Assembly (NCBI GenBank): GCA_025356335.1
Contig: JANXUF010000022.1
Span: 18,901 to 82,900, forward strand
Length of the DNA stretch: 64,000 bases
Source: Actinomycetes bacterium
Lineage (GTDB): Bacteria > Actinomycetota > Acidimicrobiia > Acidimicrobiales > Ilumatobacteraceae
Direction: 5' to 3'
Shown: positions 1-7,987 of the stretch, in pieces
How positions within the stretch are numbered: position 1 is the first letter of the stretch
Layout of the letters: every line of letters starts with the position of its first letter
The notes under the pieces: model-generated
What the model saw: only the letters and a program-made list of their open reading frames with translations
Databases searched by the model: none
What the model was told of the DNA's origin: nothing
Position numbers and translations under genes: made by a program

Positions 1-1
1 C

Positions 2-2650
2 GCCCATCCGCGGTTGGCCGATGCCTTGCGCCGCTTCGTCACCGAGCCAGATCGCCAGCTCGTCGTGTTGGCAGGCGAGAGCGACGCCAGACTCGCCGCC
101 AACGAGAGTGACGGGCGCGAACTCGGTGCACTCGGGGCCAGCGTCGGCACCGCGTGTGACCTCGCCATCGACACTGGTGCCGGGTTCGAGAAGATCCGTG
201 TCGAGCACGGCCATCATGTCCTCGACGGCGAACGACACGAACGAGCGACGAATGAGGCCGCAGAGGCCGTCGAGCAGTCACGGCGGTTCTATGCCCGCCT
301 CCGCCGGATCTGGTGGATTCCGCTCGTTACGCCGATGCTGGTGTTGCTCGTCGGTGTGATCGTGCGTGTCAGCCTCGCCGGGCCGAACGACGCAATCCAC
401 GACATCTCACCGCTGAGGTGGCTGTACTTCGTCTGTTCGATGATCAGTGCGCAGGTGCTGCTGGGCGGACTGACGCTCGCCCTGCTGACGCTGCGCGGGA
501 ATCGCCGAGTCGCCATCGAGGATGACCCGAATGCCAGCTCCAGGGCTGTCGGCGCCCAGCTCTCCGACTCAGGCTTCGACGGCTCGATCGGCACGGGCAG
601 CCATCGACCCGAACTCGTCGATCTGGGAGGATCGTGGTACGCCAACAGCGGATGCGCGCTCCACCGACTGACCCGACGTGAGGCACGGTTCGGTTTGCCT
701 GCTGTATTCGCGCCGTCCAATGAACTGTCCTGGTTGGAGATCGAAGCCGGCGCCACGCTGCACGTGACGCTCGTCGCCTCACGACGCGATGAACTGCCTG
801 GTTCACTCATCGAGCGACTCGTGAGCAAATCTCGCATCGATATCCCCCCGGTGCCGACACCCGTTGCCACGCTCGGCGCAGCGACGGTCTGGCCGACCCC
901 GCCGCCTCCCGGTCGACGAACGGACCGCACACGACGTCGAGGAGCGCTCGGGATGCTCGCCGTCGGAGCAGTCGACGTGATCTCGGCACTGACACCGCCC
1001 CTTCGCGGTCGCCTGCAGGTCGTCAGACGGATCATTCCAATGGGCACTCCATCGGTTGCTGCCGGCCTCGTGGTTGCTGCCGGCCTCGGATTGCTGATGT
1101 TGGCGGCCGGGCTTCGCCGGGGCCGCAAGCTGGCGTGGCAACTCGGCATGGTGCTGTTGGTCGTCTCTGGGATCGGCAACCTGCTCAAGGGTTTCGACGT
1201 CGAGGAAACACTGCTCGCCGTGCTGTTTGCTGTGTGGCTGGGCGCCCACCGTGCGTCGTTCACCGCTCCCTCGGACAATGGGCCATTCCGGCGCGCAGCA
1301 ATTGCCGCCGGGGTCGGCGTCGCCAGTGTCGGGCTGGCGGCGACGGGGTGGATCTGGATCGGTGGTCATCGCTCGCTCGGCAGAAGTTTCAAGATGGCCT
1401 TCGGCAGGATGACCGGGCTGTCCACCGCACCATTGCCGCGTCATGAGAAGCTGCTGTCGAGCACACTGCCGGCCGTCATGGTGACGGGTGTGCTCGTCGT
1501 GGGATGGTATCTCCTGCGGTCCCGCCGGGCACCGGCAGACGATGACGCCACCGTCGCCAGGACATGGGAACTCGTTCGCCGCCATGGACGCGGCACGCTC
1601 GACTATTTCGCGCTCCGTGACGACAAGCGGCACTTCATCAGCGGCGACACGGTCATTGCCTACACGGTCGCCAACGCAACCGCTGTCGTGTCACCGGATC
1701 CGGTGGGTCCTGCGGATCAACGTCATCGGGCGTGGTCGGACTTCCGACGTTTCGCCACCACCAACGGATGGCACGTTGCAGTGCTTGCGGCGGGTGCCGG
1801 TTGGCTTCCCGTCTACCGCGCCAGCGGTATGTGGGCGATGTATATCGGTGACGAGTCGATCGTCGACGTTCAACGATTCAGCCTCGACGGCGGCCGCAAC
1901 AAATCGTTGCGTAAGGCGGTGAACAGGGTGGCGAAGGCGGGCTACACGATCGAGTTCCACGACCCGGCGAAAATCCCGGCCGAGCTTGCGGACCAGCTCC
2001 GCCGGTTGGCAACCCAAAGCCGCCAGGGCAGTGTCGAGCGCGGCTACTCGATGACGCTGTCGAGATTGTTCGATCAGCGGGACCAGGGCTTGCTGTTGGC
2101 GCTCGCCCGGGACGTCGACGGAACCCCCGCAGCTTTCTGCCAATTCGTGCCGGCGCCAGGCATCGACGGATACTCCCTCGACCTCATGCGTCGCGGAGAC
2201 GCCGCACGAGCAGACGGAGCCGGCGCAAAAGGAACAAGTGAATCGGATGGTACACGAGCAACACAGCATCCGAACGGGTTGACGGAGTTCGTCATCGCCC
2301 GGACTATCGAACACCTTCGCGCCACCGGCCGGCACGGCCTTGGTCTGCATTTTGCAACGATGCGTGCCGTGCTCGCCGGCCAGACGGGTTCACGCGTCTG
2401 GCATCGCACGCTTGCCGAGGTGATGCACCGGATGAGCGACGACATGCAGATCGAGAGTCTGTGGAGATTCAACTCGAAATTCGATCCGACGTGGCTCCCT
2501 CGATACGTCGTTCTCGACACGCCAGCCTCGACAATTTTCGCCGGGCTGGCAATCGCCAAGGTCGAATCGCTGTGGGAGCTTCCGTTCATCGGGCGGTTCA
2601 TGAAGCCGGCGGCGGACGCATTCGTGTCGACGGACTCCCGGGCCGACTAA
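2..2650 (+). CDS. metallophosphoesterase-DUF2156 (MprF C-domain-like) membrane fusion, 5' truncated
   Basis: The frame is open to the left window edge, so the true start lies outside; a TTG at 14 is only the first possible internal start. The N-terminal ~100 visible residues carry late blocks of a calcineurin-like phosphoesterase (LVVLAGESDARL where GNHD is usual, then VEHGHHVLDGERHE), and a further YANSGC block lies near residue 210. The first metal-binding blocks must be upstream. Several membrane helices follow (about 98-160 and 345-500). The last ~370 residues match the DUF2156 / phosphatidylglycerol lysyltransferase catalytic domain (HFISGDTVIAYTVANATAVV, NKSLRKAVNRVAKAGY). By family this domain moves an acyl or aminoacyl group onto a membrane lipid. 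The gene converges with the next one and the two stop codons overlap. The substrate of either domain cannot be told. Confidence 0.75.
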   Translation, partial: AHPRLADALRRFVTEPDRQLVVLAGESDARLAANESDGRELGALGASVGTACDLAIDTGAGFEKIRVEHGHHVLDGERHERATNEAAEAVEQSRRFYARLRRIWWIPLVTPMLVLLVGVIVRVSLAGPNDAIHDISPLRWLYFVCSMISAQVLLGGLTLALLTLRGNRRVAIEDDPNASSRAVGAQLSDSGFDGSIGTGSHRPELVDLGGSWYANSGCALHRLTRREARFGLPAVFAPSNELSWLEIEAGATLHVTLVASRRDELPGSLIERLVSKSRIDIPPVPTPVATLGAATVWPTPPPPGRRTDRTRRRGALGMLAVGAVDVISALTPPLRGRLQVVRRIIPMGTPSVAAGLVVAAGLGLLMLAAGLRRGRKLAWQLGMVLLVVSGIGNLLKGFDVEETLLAVLFAVWLGAHRASFTAPSDNGPFRRAAIAAGVGVASVGLAATGWIWIGGHRSLGRSFKMAFGRMTGLSTAPLPRHEKLLSSTLPAVMVTGVLVVGWYLLRSRRAPADDDATVARTWELVRRHGRGTLDYFALRDDKRHFISGDTVIAYTVANATAVVSPDPVGPADQRHRAWSDFRRFATTNGWHVAVLAAGAGWLPVYRASGMWAMYIGDESIVDVQRFSLDGGRNKSLRKAVNRVAKAGYTIEFHDPAKIPAELADQLRRLATQSRQGSVERGYSMTLSRLFDQRDQGLLLALARDVDGTPAAFCQFVPAPGIDGYSLDLMRRGDAARADGAGAKGTSESDGTRATQHPNGLTEFVIARTIEHLRATGRHGLGLHFATMRAVLAGQTGSRVWHRTLAEVMHRMSDDMQIESLWRFNSKFDPTWLPRYVVLDTPASTIFAGLAIAKVESLWELPFIGRFMKPAADAFVSTDSRAD

Positions 2651-4164
2651 CGCTCGAACACGGCGATGAAATCGCGGGTGTCCTCCGTGAGATAGCGATC
2701 GTCTGAATGTTGCATCGCCGCCAACAGGCGTTTGCCGTGAACCGCCCCTGTGGTATCCGTGCCGTAGGTGTTGAACTGCACCCACTCGTGATTGATGTCG
2801 AGTTGCATACCGCGAACCGCTCCTGCGCGGACGAGCGTGTTGGCGAGTGAGACGATACTCAGTCCATCGCCGCCGACCCAGACAACGGCGCCGTCGGCGG
2901 TCACGCCGACCCCGGACCGCCAGACCGCATCGTTGTTCGCCGGTCCGGTGAAACCCCATGCACGGTTCGGGTCCGTTGCCAATGTCGGCACAGCGGAACC
3001 CTGGTCGACGATCAGATCGAGGTTCTGGCGAGCAGAATCGAGGGAGTCGGTGGTGGTGAAGTCGCGCCCCCACAATCCGACGTCAGGGACACCGTTCTTG
3101 TCGATCACGAATGTCGCTCCGCCGGACCGCAACGGCTTGAGGAGCTTCGAGCCGAGGAACATCCCGCCGTTCGAATCGGCAAGACGAAAGCCTCCCTCGA
3201 ATGCAGCGAGCAGGGATGCCTGGTGTTCGGGCTCGACGAAGTCCGGTCGATCCCATGGTGCTCCAGGAATCTTCTGTCCTGGGTATTGGCGAAAGCTCAG
3301 CAGCGCAGGGTCGATCCACACGACGGCGTCGAGTACCGACGTGTGCACGGCGTCCGGTCTGATGAGCGTGGCGTAGGCGCCGTGGCGCCCGCCGACGAGC
3401 GGTCCGATCGGACTCCATGTCCCCTCGTTCGCAAGCGGTGCGTTCGTCGGGCTCGACAACCGAGGCGGAGGCCGGCGCTCCGCTGACGTCGGGGTGCCCA
3501 CGGCCGGCGTCGTAGTCGCTGCCGTCGTCTCTGCGGCGGCGGTGGGCGGCGGCGGCTCTGTCTCCACTGCCGGAATCGTCGTCGGGCCCCCTGGCTGGCT
3601 CGGCGGCGGACTCGGTGTCGGCGTGGCCGCCGTACCTGGTGACGGTTCGAGCGACGTCTCGGCTGATGGGTTGCTCTGGGAACGAGTGGACGCAGTGGTC
3701 GCCTCCGCAGCCGCCGGTGCACCTGCGGCGACGGTGATGCCATTGACGGCCTGGCTGACCGAGATGGCTGGTGCAACAGATTCCGTCGAGATGTTGAGTT
3801 GGTCGGCCCCAGCATTCGGTGTTCCGCCGACAGGAGCCTGATGGTGGGCATACCAGTAGTGCTCGACCCGGTCGACGAGCCCTCCGAGATGGTTCTCGCG
3901 CGCCCACTCGACGCTGCGGGCCTGCAGGCTGTCGTTGCCGGGTCCGGTCAACGCGCGTACGTAGGAGATCACGACGGGAATGAGCAACACCATGACGACG
4001 AGCAGCCCTCGCTTGACCCACCTGCGTATGCGGCGCCTCGGTTTGACCTCAGCGGTGGGGCCAGTGGTCGACTCGGTGGTCGACTCATTGGTCGAGTCAT
4101 TGGTCGAGTCCGTTGCATCTGGTTCACCGTCTGCCGCAAGGCCGCCCTCGATCACGAGTTGCAT
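2647..4164 (-). CDS. membrane-anchored phosphodiester glycosidase (NAGPA/DUF2233-like) protein
   Basis: 505 residues. A basic cytoplasmic start is followed by one membrane helix (about 52-70), then a long Pro/Thr/Ala-rich linker (about 150-240). The C-terminal ~270 residues resemble the phosphodiester glycosidase / exopolysaccharide-biosynthesis NAGPA domain: FEGGFRLADSNGGMFLG, then WRSGVGVTADGAVVWVGGDG and AVRGMQLDINHEWVQFNTYG. The domain should face outside and act on a sugar phosphodiester, possibly in the cell wall. It converges with the phosphoesterase/DUF2156 gene, with a 4-base overlap of the 3' ends. The substrate is unknown. Confidence 0.75.
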   Translation of the reverse strand: MQLVIEGGLAADGEPDATDSTNDSTNESTTESTTGPTAEVKPRRRIRRWVKRGLLVVMVLLIPVVISYVRALTGPGNDSLQARSVEWARENHLGGLVDRVEHYWYAHHQAPVGGTPNAGADQLNISTESVAPAISVSQAVNGITVAAGAPAAAEATTASTRSQSNPSAETSLEPSPGTAATPTPSPPPSQPGGPTTIPAVETEPPPPTAAAETTAATTTPAVGTPTSAERRPPPRLSSPTNAPLANEGTWSPIGPLVGGRHGAYATLIRPDAVHTSVLDAVVWIDPALLSFRQYPGQKIPGAPWDRPDFVEPEHQASLLAAFEGGFRLADSNGGMFLGSKLLKPLRSGGATFVIDKNGVPDVGLWGRDFTTTDSLDSARQNLDLIVDQGSAVPTLATDPNRAWGFTGPANNDAVWRSGVGVTADGAVVWVGGDGLSIVSLANTLVRAGAVRGMQLDINHEWVQFNTYGTDTTGAVHGKRLLAAMQHSDDRYLTEDTRDFIAVFER

Positions 4165-4256
4165 CTTCTACCCGCTGGGGCGGCGCGTGTTGGCATTGCC
4201 ATTCAGGTACTGCTCAGGATCGCCGCCGGGCTCGAAGGGTGCGCGAGGATCGGGCG

Positions 4257-4721
4257 ATGACACTGGGGTCCGTTCGATACGACATACGCATCAACCGCTC
4301 CGCTGCCGACGTGTGGAGGCTCGCCGGTGATCCGGCGCGACTGGCCGACTGGTTCCCCGGCATCACGTCGTGTCGGGTCGACGGAACTGTCCGGACCATC
4401 ACACTGGGTTCCGGGATGGTGATGCCAGAGGAGATCCTCGTCCACGACGCGCATCAGCGGCGGTTCCAATACCGCATCACCGCATCGATCTTCGAATACC
4501 ATCGCGGCACCATCGATGTCATCGACCTCGGCGATGACACTTGCCTGGTCGCCTATGCAACCGAGGCGGACCCGCGCGCGATGGCGCTGACGATCGCCGG
4601 AGGAACCGCCGGGGCACTCGACGAATTGAAACGTCAGATGGAAACACCGATGGAAACACCGGTCGAAACGGTGACGGAACCCCCAGCGGCTGCGGCATCT
4701 GCAACGAATCGAGCGAATTGA
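4257..4721 (+). CDS. SRPBCC (polyketide cyclase/START-like) family protein
   Basis: 154 residues. The start MTLGSVRYDIRINRSAADVW and the block GDPARLADWFPGITSCRVDG are typical of the SRPBCC hydrophobic-pocket fold; the C-terminus (…MALTIAGGTAGALDELKRQM) fits the long final helix. I chose the ATG at 4257 because the fold begins there, although the frame is open further upstream. The stop overlaps the sulfatase start by one base (TGATG), so the two are probably translated together. The last 25 residues repeat METP/VETV and look like a flexible tail. The ligand cannot be predicted. Confidence 0.75.
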   Translation: MTLGSVRYDIRINRSAADVWRLAGDPARLADWFPGITSCRVDGTVRTITLGSGMVMPEEILVHDAHQRRFQYRITASIFEYHRGTIDVIDLGDDTCLVAYATEADPRAMALTIAGGTAGALDELKRQMETPMETPVETVTEPPAAAASATNRAN

Positions 4722-6256
4722 TGGGACGCAAGATCCTCTTCGTCACCACCGATCAACAGCGCTATGACACACTCGGCTGTAACGGCGGCATCCTCGCCAG
4801 GACACCGGTGATCGACGCCATCGCCGAGAGCGGCCATCGCTACGAACGGGCGGTTCCGCAGTCGGTCGTCTGCATGCCGTCGCGTTCGACGATGATCACC
4901 GGGCAGCACCCGAGCACCCATGGCGTGTGGATGAATGGCGTTGCCTTGCCGCTCGACGCCCCTTCGGTGGCTTCCGTGCTGCACGCAGCGGGATACCACA
5001 CAGCGTTGATCGGCAAGCCGCATTTCGAGCCGTTCCTCGACCCCTTCGCCCGGTTCCCCGAAAATCGCTTTGCCAGGGATGGTCTCGTCGGTTTGCATCG
5101 CGGTTTCGAACATTTCGAGGCGGCGACACATGGTGGAGCCGGGCCGCTGCACTATGCCCGCTGGCTCGCCAACAACCATCCGGAGGCAGTCAACCTCTTC
5201 TATCCCGTGCTTGATGCCCGGTTGGAAGTCAACGATCTCGGAGGTGGAGCAACCGGTGCGCCGCAGGTGTGGGACAACGCCATCCCGCGAGAGTGGTACC
5301 ACACCGACTGGGTTGCTGATCGGACGATCAACTGGCTGCAGACGCTTGATACCGGCGACGACTGGTTCTGCTGGATGAGTTTCCCTGATCCCCATCATCC
5401 TTGGGATCCACCCGCTTGCGAGCTGGGCAGGATCGACTGGCGCGAGGTGCCGCTCCCCGACGGATACATCGAAGGCGCAGTCGAGCGTGAGGCGGTGCTC
5501 GATACCAAGCCCCGCCATTGGAAGGCGTGGTACGACGGCTCGCTCGTGACGAACTTCGAGGCGCCGAACTCGTGGGTGCCGGCAACATTGACGCCGGACC
5601 ATGTGCGCGAGGTCAATGCCCGCAACGCGATCGAGTGCGAACTCATCGACGAGGCCTTGGGACGGGTGATGACGGCGATCAGCGGCCGTGGTTGGGAAGA
5701 CGACGTCGATGTGATCTTCACCACGGATCACGGTGAACTCCAAGGCGATTTCGGGCTGCTGTTCAAGGGCCCGTATCACGTCGACGGTCTGATGCGGCTC
5801 CCGCTGATCTGGCGACAGGCACGATCAGCCCACGCTGCTCCGTCGACGGTGACCCGACCGGTCGGACTCGTGGACCTCGCGCCGACGTTCTGCACGATCG
5901 CCGGACTCGCGGTGCCGCCGTTCATGGAGGGTTCACCGCTGCCAGTCAGCGACACGGATGCTGATGCGCGTGGATTCGAGCGCGTACTGACGGAGTGGGA
6001 CAGCGAAGTGTTCGGCGTCGGCGTACACCTGCGTACCATCACCCGTGATGGCTGGGTCTGCACGACCTACCAACCCGGCACGGTCCACGACGGCACGGAG
6101 GGCGAGTTGTACGACCTGCATGATGATCCGTTTCAGCAGGTCAACCGCTGGAACGATCCGTCTCTGGTCTCCCTGCAGGACGATCTGGTCGCCGACCTGT
6201 GGGATCACCAACCAGCACAGCGAACGCCACTACGCCGTGTCGAGGCTCCCGTCTGA
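4721..6256 (+). CDS. type I sulfatase (alkaline phosphatase superfamily)
   Basis: 511 residues. It opens with MGRKILFVTTDQQRYDTLGC, the metal-binding start of arylsulfatases. The formylglycine motif CMPSR is at 51-55, followed by STMITGQHPSTHGVW, so Cys51 should be converted to formylglycine. FTTDHGELQGDFGLLFKGP supplies the distal metal and sulfate ligands. The ATG overlaps the SRPBCC stop (TGATG), which argues for this start over upstream in-frame codons. No signal peptide is visible, so the enzyme is probably cytoplasmic. It should hydrolyse a sulfate (or phosphonate) ester. The nearest families include choline-sulfatase-like and arylsulfatase proteins, and the substrate remains open. Confidence 0.88.
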   Translation: MGRKILFVTTDQQRYDTLGCNGGILARTPVIDAIAESGHRYERAVPQSVVCMPSRSTMITGQHPSTHGVWMNGVALPLDAPSVASVLHAAGYHTALIGKPHFEPFLDPFARFPENRFARDGLVGLHRGFEHFEAATHGGAGPLHYARWLANNHPEAVNLFYPVLDARLEVNDLGGGATGAPQVWDNAIPREWYHTDWVADRTINWLQTLDTGDDWFCWMSFPDPHHPWDPPACELGRIDWREVPLPDGYIEGAVEREAVLDTKPRHWKAWYDGSLVTNFEAPNSWVPATLTPDHVREVNARNAIECELIDEALGRVMTAISGRGWEDDVDVIFTTDHGELQGDFGLLFKGPYHVDGLMRLPLIWRQARSAHAAPSTVTRPVGLVDLAPTFCTIAGLAVPPFMEGSPLPVSDTDADARGFERVLTEWDSEVFGVGVHLRTITRDGWVCTTYQPGTVHDGTEGELYDLHDDPFQQVNRWNDPSLVSLQDDLVADLWDHQPAQRTPLRRVEAPV

Positions 6257-6347
6257 CACGTCATTCTCCTCTCCAATACGCTCGGAGCGGGAATGATCGG
6301 GCGTCGCCGGAGGTTCGACCAACGACCTCCATCGGAAGGAAACCCAG

Positions 6348-6638
6348 ATGCGTGCAGTGTGGAACAACACCGTGATTGCCGAGAGCGACGAGACGGTCGT
6401 GGTCGAAGGAAATCACTATTTTCCGCCGTCGTCGGTCCATCAGGAACTGCTGACTTCCAGTTCGAAACGTACGCACTGCCCGTGGAAGGGCGACGCCAGC
6501 TACTACACCCTCGTCGTCGACGGCACCGACAATCCCGATGCCGCCTGGTATTACCCGAGCCCCTCCGATGCGGCCGCCAACATCAAGGACTACGTGGCGT
6601 TCTGGCGCGGGGTCAAGGTGGAATCGTCGGAGAGCTGA
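6348..6638 (+). CDS. DUF427 domain protein
   Basis: 96 residues. Nearly the whole protein matches DUF427: MRAVWNNTVIAESDETVVVE, then GNHYFPPSSV, a CPWKGDASYYTL block and AAWYYPSPSDAAANIKDYVAFW. These are small beta-rich cytoplasmic proteins of unknown function that are common in actinobacteria. A strong Shine-Dalgarno sequence (GGAAGGA) sits just before the ATG. It stands alone between the sulfatase and a convergent DinB-like gene. Confidence 0.85.
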   Translation: MRAVWNNTVIAESDETVVVEGNHYFPPSSVHQELLTSSSKRTHCPWKGDASYYTLVVDGTDNPDAAWYYPSPSDAAANIKDYVAFWRGVKVESSES

Positions 6639-6662
6639 AACCCAGACGCCCGAGCGGCGAAG

Positions 6663-7172
6663 CTATCGCCGCTCGAGGATGCCCCGCGCATAGGTGGCCT
6701 GACCTGCATGCTGGATGTCGTCGTCGGCGACGCTGATCAACCGCACGCCGAGTGTCACAGGAGGATCCCACCGTTCGTCGACGACACGGTCGAGGTCAGC
6801 GGCAGTGATTCGTTCGAGCAGCGTCCTGGTCCGGGCGGCGACGGCGTCGTAGTAGTCGATCAATGCCTGTGCGTTCTCCGGTCGGATCTTCGATGCGTCG
6901 GCGACGCTGTGGCCGTATCCGGTGTTGTCGGGATCGCCGGGCATACCGAAGCGTGCCGCCCAGTCGCCTGATTGCCAGAGTTGGTCGTCGTCGAGCAGCG
7001 CACTGATGTGATGATCCTGCACTCGTGTCAGATGCCAGACGAGCCAACCGATGCTGTTCGTGCCCTGCTCGATCGTTGTCGTCAACATCTCGGCACTGAG
7101 ACCGTCGACGGCCTCGTGTACGTGTTCGTCGATCCGTCCGAAGAGGTCGATCAGCAGCTCGTTCCGTTCCAT
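6663..7172 (-). CDS. DinB/DUF664-family four-helix protein
   Basis: 169 residues. NSIGWLVWHLTRVQDHHISA contains the first metal-binding histidines typical of DinB_2/DUF664 proteins, and ISVADDDIQHAGQATYARG supplies the C-terminal one. Actinobacterial members include mycothiol- or bacillithiol-dependent S-transferases and many uncharacterised enzymes. It converges with the DUF427 gene over a 24-base gap and diverges from the unrecognised gene at 7263. The exact reaction is unknown. Confidence 0.78.
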   Translation of the reverse strand: MERNELLIDLFGRIDEHVHEAVDGLSAEMLTTTIEQGTNSIGWLVWHLTRVQDHHISALLDDDQLWQSGDWAARFGMPGDPDNTGYGHSVADASKIRPENAQALIDYYDAVAARTRTLLERITAADLDRVVDERWDPPVTLGVRLISVADDDIQHAGQATYARGILERR

Positions 7173-7262
7173 ACCGAGAGCTTGCCCACGACGCGAGGCA
7201 ATGACACGCCGGAAGCAGAACTGGTGACTGCTCGGGCCTGTAGCCGGTGGTGACGGTACTGT

Positions 7263-7961
7263 ATGGCGATGGCCTCATCGGATCGTTCCGGCTCTGCAGC
7301 TCGCGCCCTCGGCGCGCTCACGGCGACCGGCTGGAAGGCGAAGGCCAAGCAGGCGGCGGCGACGCTCAAGGCGGAGTACGAGGCCGGCAAGCACGGCGAC
7401 ACCACCGCCGCCACGCCGATCTGGTCGACGCCCAAGGAACAGCTCGACGCCCTGCTCGCACTGCTGCGCTCGTCGAAGGCGACGTCGGAGTCCGGCTCCG
7501 GAACGGACACCGAGACTGCGGGGGAGCCTGCAGTCAAGGACGAGCCTGGTCGTGTGCCCGAGTCAGATCCGGTCACCACCCCGGACGGAGCGGCGCCTGC
7601 GGAGGAGATGACGGCCGAAGCTGACGAGGTGACCAGGGCACTGCGTGGCGTCGACTGGGCCGGGGTGCGGTCGGCAACAGCCGAACGCACGAGTGAGGCG
7701 ACGAAGGCGATGCGCGAGATGGCCGAGCAGGTCGACTGGGCACGCGTCCAGCCGGTGGCGGCGCGCCTGTCCAGCGCCTTGATCGCCGCCGTCGCAAGCG
7801 GTCAGGTCCCGATCGGCGGGCGGCTCGGATCGACCGTCGCCAGGGCCATCGCCGACCAGTCGGGACTCGGCCAGCGCGTTGCCCAGAACCTCACCGACGC
7901 CAACGTGCCGTTGCCACCCGATTTCCGCGGGGCGATCGAAGCCACCAGCCGCGAAGTCTGA
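7263..7961 (+). CDS. unrecognised Ala/Glu-rich protein
   Basis: 232 residues; I do not recognise the family. It starts MAMASSDRSGSAARALGALT, has an Ala/Lys-rich helix (WKAKAKQAAATLKAEYEAGK), then an acidic, Thr/Pro-rich middle (about 80-125). The C-terminal half contains a loose internal repeat, VDWAGVRSATAERT and VDWARVQPVAARLS, about 28 residues apart. It ends with a hydrophobic-amphipathic stretch (SSALIAAVASGQVPIGGRLG). There is no signal peptide and no convincing membrane helix. It diverges from the DinB-like gene and converges with the rhamnose operon. Codon usage matches the neighbours, so it is probably a real gene. Confidence 0.6.
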   Translation: MAMASSDRSGSAARALGALTATGWKAKAKQAAATLKAEYEAGKHGDTTAATPIWSTPKEQLDALLALLRSSKATSESGSGTDTETAGEPAVKDEPGRVPESDPVTTPDGAAPAEEMTAEADEVTRALRGVDWAGVRSATAERTSEATKAMREMAEQVDWARVQPVAARLSSALIAAVASGQVPIGGRLGSTVARAIADQSGLGQRVAQNLTDANVPLPPDFRGAIEATSREV

Positions 7962-7987
7962 AGCACACGCCGGAAGGCGTGCGGCTC

